Part shown: piece after piece, positions 62,014 through 64,000 of the stretch | Layout of the letters: each line of letters begins with the position of its first letter | Numbering within the stretch: position 1 is the stretch's first letter | NCBI GenBank assembly: GCA_938016265.1 | Contig: CALLWB010000022.1 | Span: 21,652 to 85,651 of the forward strand | Length of the DNA: 64,000 bases | Direction of reading: 5' to 3' | Source of the DNA: an uncultured Saprospiraceae bacterium | GTDB lineage: Bacteria; Bacteroidota; Bacteroidia; Chitinophagales; Saprospiraceae | Translations under genes and position numbers: made by a program | Notes under the pieces: generated by a model | Told to the model about the DNA's origin: nothing | Databases searched by the model: none | What the model saw: only the letters and a program-made list of their open reading frames with translations

Positions 62014-62021
62014 CAAAGATA
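62014..62021 (-). promoter_or_regulatory. -7 promoter element of lpdA
   Basis: The minus-strand reading is TATCTTTG, an exact TAnnTTTG match, 32 bases before the lpdA ATG. Confidence 0.6.
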
Positions 62022-62187
62022 GGATATTTTATGGTAGTTCGTGTGGGTGTTGGGTATTTTTGTAATGGTTTGTTTTTGGGGAGTGATTTAGGTGCAAAAT
62101 TGAAGTGTTTTGGTGTAAATGCTTCGCTTGGATGTTGATGCTTATTGGAAGGTTCATTTTTGGATCATTGCCTGCTATCCTCCACCC

Positions 62188-63405
62188 TCAAATTTCATCT
62201 ACTGTCCAATGAAAAAGCGGCTGAATAAGTGGCAATTCTCTCCAGGGTAATGACACAGCAGAGACAACCCAATCCAGCTCCTTGGCGCGAATTTCCAGCT
62301 TTTTAGACGTTTCTGAATAGTTGTATTCTAGTGTAATTGTTTCTCCTTCATAACTCGTTAAAATAAACTGTTTTTGAGCCTGGTTGACTTCCAAATGAAA
62401 ATCTTCCATGGTATCATCTTGATATTGAAATATAAAATAGTTCTGGCGATGAATGAAAAAGCGCTTTAATTGGAGGTTGGGTCTGTTTTCTTGCGTTCGG
62501 TTTGTTTCTATTGCTGTAATAGAATATGCTCCATGCAGATAGTTTCGAGGCACGAGGTCATCATTGTATTGACCGGATTTCAGATATGGCAGCAACGACT
62601 CGGTAAAAAGAAATAGAATTAGTATTGCTTTTATAGATAGTCGGAGGAGGTTTGATGCTACCAGATTATTCCCTGTCAAATAGGGCAATGCTGTGGCTTT
62701 ATTCAAAACAAAAAAATCAAACATCTTTTTGAAAGACGGTGCCAGTAACAACAGGCAGGTAAACAACAAAAAAGAGGAAAACAACTTTACTGAAATATCA
62801 AACCCGAAATTGATAAAAACAACATTAATTAGTACCCCGGAAAGAATAAATAGACCCAAAATCCGTGTTTTGTGATACAATAGCATCAAGGCAGGAATTA
62901 CTTCTGTCAAGCCTATCAATAGATTATATACATAGGAAGTTCCTATCGTACTCCAATACAAGATGTCTTTATCAAGCATTCCCAATGGCGTATACAAGGT
63001 GTTGGGCTCTGGCAGATAAAATTGCATCTTAAAGATTTTGTCACAGCCATATCTTAGCATGATAGCAACCAAGTAATACGTTAAAATCAATTGAATAATC
63101 TTCCCAATTCTCCCGTGATAGGTTTTCCAAAAATTGAAAAACGAAAAGAGGGTAGCAAGAAAAATCGCAACCATCAACAGAACAAAAAACAACAAATAAT
63201 GGGTCGTTGAATCAGAAGAAATCTCCTGATTTACAACTTTAATATTCTCAAAATGGGAGGCTGCGAATAAAATTAAATCTTCAAAAAGAAACGTAGTCAC
63301 TTCCATCTGAAAATGCCAGTTTCGAAACGAAAAAGGCATAAACAGCACTCCCAAAAGCGCAAATATTAGTAAAACATGATAATTAAAAACAACAATTTTT
63401 CTCAT
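62188..63405 (-). CDS. DoxX-like polytopic membrane protein
   Basis: The protein has 405 residues with about eight hydrophobic helices, including YHVLLIFALLGVLFMPFSF, IQLILTYYLVAIMLRYGCDKI and LIGLTEVIPALMLLY. The RYGCDKIFKMQFYLPEPNTL segment resembles the DoxX/SURF4-like pattern in which a helix is followed by KxxKxQFxxP. The last 100 residues are beta-rich and soluble (RPNLQLKRFFIHRQNYFIFQ, DFHLEVNQAQKQFILTSYEG). The relationship is weak and the function unknown. It follows the secreted protein gene at 63423 by 17 bases on the same strand. Confidence 0.65.
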   Translation of the reverse strand: MRKIVVFNYHVLLIFALLGVLFMPFSFRNWHFQMEVTTFLFEDLILFAASHFENIKVVNQEISSDSTTHYLLFFVLLMVAIFLATLFSFFNFWKTYHGRIGKIIQLILTYYLVAIMLRYGCDKIFKMQFYLPEPNTLYTPLGMLDKDILYWSTIGTSYVYNLLIGLTEVIPALMLLYHKTRILGLFILSGVLINVVFINFGFDISVKLFSSFLLFTCLLLLAPSFKKMFDFFVLNKATALPYLTGNNLVASNLLRLSIKAILILFLFTESLLPYLKSGQYNDDLVPRNYLHGAYSITAIETNRTQENRPNLQLKRFFIHRQNYFIFQYQDDTMEDFHLEVNQAQKQFILTSYEGETITLEYNYSETSKKLEIRAKELDWVVSAVSLPWRELPLIQPLFHWTVDEI

Positions 63406-63422
63406 TGGAATTGTATCCTGGA

Positions 63423-63863
63423 TTACTCTTTAAAACCAATGAATTCAACTTCTTCAAGGGGATTTTGAAACCCAATTGGAAAATGGTGTTTACGGTAGCC
63501 CCTTATAAAGGCTTCCGAGTATTTTTTAATTAAAAACTCATGGTTTACGATGGTGTCCGTTCTACTAGTAAATTGAGAATCTTTTACGTCTTTATAGCTC
63601 GTTCCATACTGATGACAACTATTTGTTTTCCTTAATTTGAGTATCGTTAACGTGTCATTCACTGCAATAATGGAATCTAAAACAATAATCGGCCGAGCAC
63701 CTGGCAATCCAAAATTGGAGCGATTGAGGTCAAATAGATTGTTTTGATAGGCTTTCGCAAAAGAGCTCGCTGAACCACTATGGCTCTTGTGTGCAATTGG
63801 CTTGGTCTGTGCCTGACACCAAATCGCGCCGAGCAACAAAATCAATAGAATGTTTACTTTCAT
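63423..63863 (-). CDS. Hypothetical secreted protein
   Basis: The protein has 146 residues and a signal peptide (MKVNILLILLLGAIWCQAQ). The mature part begins TKPIAHKSHSGSASSFAKAY, then LFDLNRSNFGLPGARPIIV and YGTSYKDVKDSQFTSR. No motif is recognised. Its end lies 17 bases before the DoxX-like gene, so both are likely one operon. It is the first gene of that unit; the bases beyond 63864 to the window end hold only short G/T/A-rich repeats. Confidence 0.65.
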   Translation of the reverse strand: MKVNILLILLLGAIWCQAQTKPIAHKSHSGSASSFAKAYQNNLFDLNRSNFGLPGARPIIVLDSIIAVNDTLTILKLRKTNSCHQYGTSYKDVKDSQFTSRTDTIVNHEFLIKKYSEAFIRGYRKHHFPIGFQNPLEEVEFIGFKE

Positions 63864-64000
63864 GATTAACAGTTTAATTTTTTACAAAATGATAAAGCTC
63901 AAACCTAGGAGAATTCCTAAGATCAGGGAAATTAAGGCCTTGTAAAGCCTTTAGAAATCACTTGCAAGGGGTTTACAAAGGTTTTACAAGTAAAACTGTG

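Noticed and set aside
63864..64000. Short ttgtaaag/ctttacaa-like repeats at the window end
   Set aside because: The words are short and the window ends, so no structure can be established.

Overview
The window comes from a gliding-type Bacteroidota, most likely a Saprospiraceae-like marine or freshwater bacterium (inference). The evidence is: four large secreted proteins ending in type IX secretion (T9SS) sorting domains, a PorP/SprF partner, DUF4249 and DUF3822 proteins, lipoproteins with short Bacteroidota-type signals, and promoters matching the TAnnTTTG -7 element. I found no rRNA, tRNA, insertion sequence, prophage or CRISPR array. Coding density is ordinary and most genes sit in short operons.

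Layout. 1-8.3 kb: the end of a CPBP membrane protease, a T9SS-sorted lamin-tail-like protein, an orphan ECF sigma factor with an odd C-terminal tail, and a SprB-repeat adhesin flanked by two paralogous lipoproteins. 8.4-21.5 kb: mnmA, a TPR protein, an RlpA/SPOR protein, an HTTM membrane protein, prfB with its programmed +1 frameshift intact, glpD, a penicillin-acylase-family hydrolase and a His-rich membrane protein. 21.5-27.7 kb: a probable operon of a small secreted protein, a 1713-residue repeat protein with a T9SS type B tail, and PorP/SprF. 27.8-39.1 kb: a surface-protein island on the minus strand with a DUF4249 lipoprotein, two secreted proteins with S74 intramolecular chaperone domains, and between them an M4 metalloprotease carrying about 13 tandem cysteine-rich repeats.

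39.3-50 kb: housekeeping genes on the minus strand (P5C dehydrogenase, coaD-rsmD-DUF3822, PlsC-like acyltransferase, CsaA, gamma-glutamyltransferase, YebC), interrupted by a likely plus-strand small RNA (about 45.06-45.19 kb) and a two-gene exosortase unit. 49.8-52.9 kb: a GNAT-like/HTH gene pair that looks like a toxin-antitoxin module, and a fusion of a sugar-phosphate isomerase/lactonase-like domain with an alpha/beta hydrolase. 53-58.4 kb: a MATE transporter, an Hsp70 of unusual length and a 109-residue GrpE-like protein, with a divergent gene for a C-terminally anchored protein. 58.6-63.9 kb: a small Cys-rich lipoprotein, a 30-residue membrane micro-ORF, a HAD phosphatase, DUF2452, dihydrolipoyl dehydrogenase, a DoxX-like membrane protein and a secreted protein.

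The best candidates for undescribed biology are the Hsp70/mini-GrpE/membrane-anchored locus, the isomerase-hydrolase fusion, the exosortase pair, the M4 protease with its repeat array and S74 neighbours, and the structured RNA near 45.1 kb. These are inferences from sequence and context; no searches were run.
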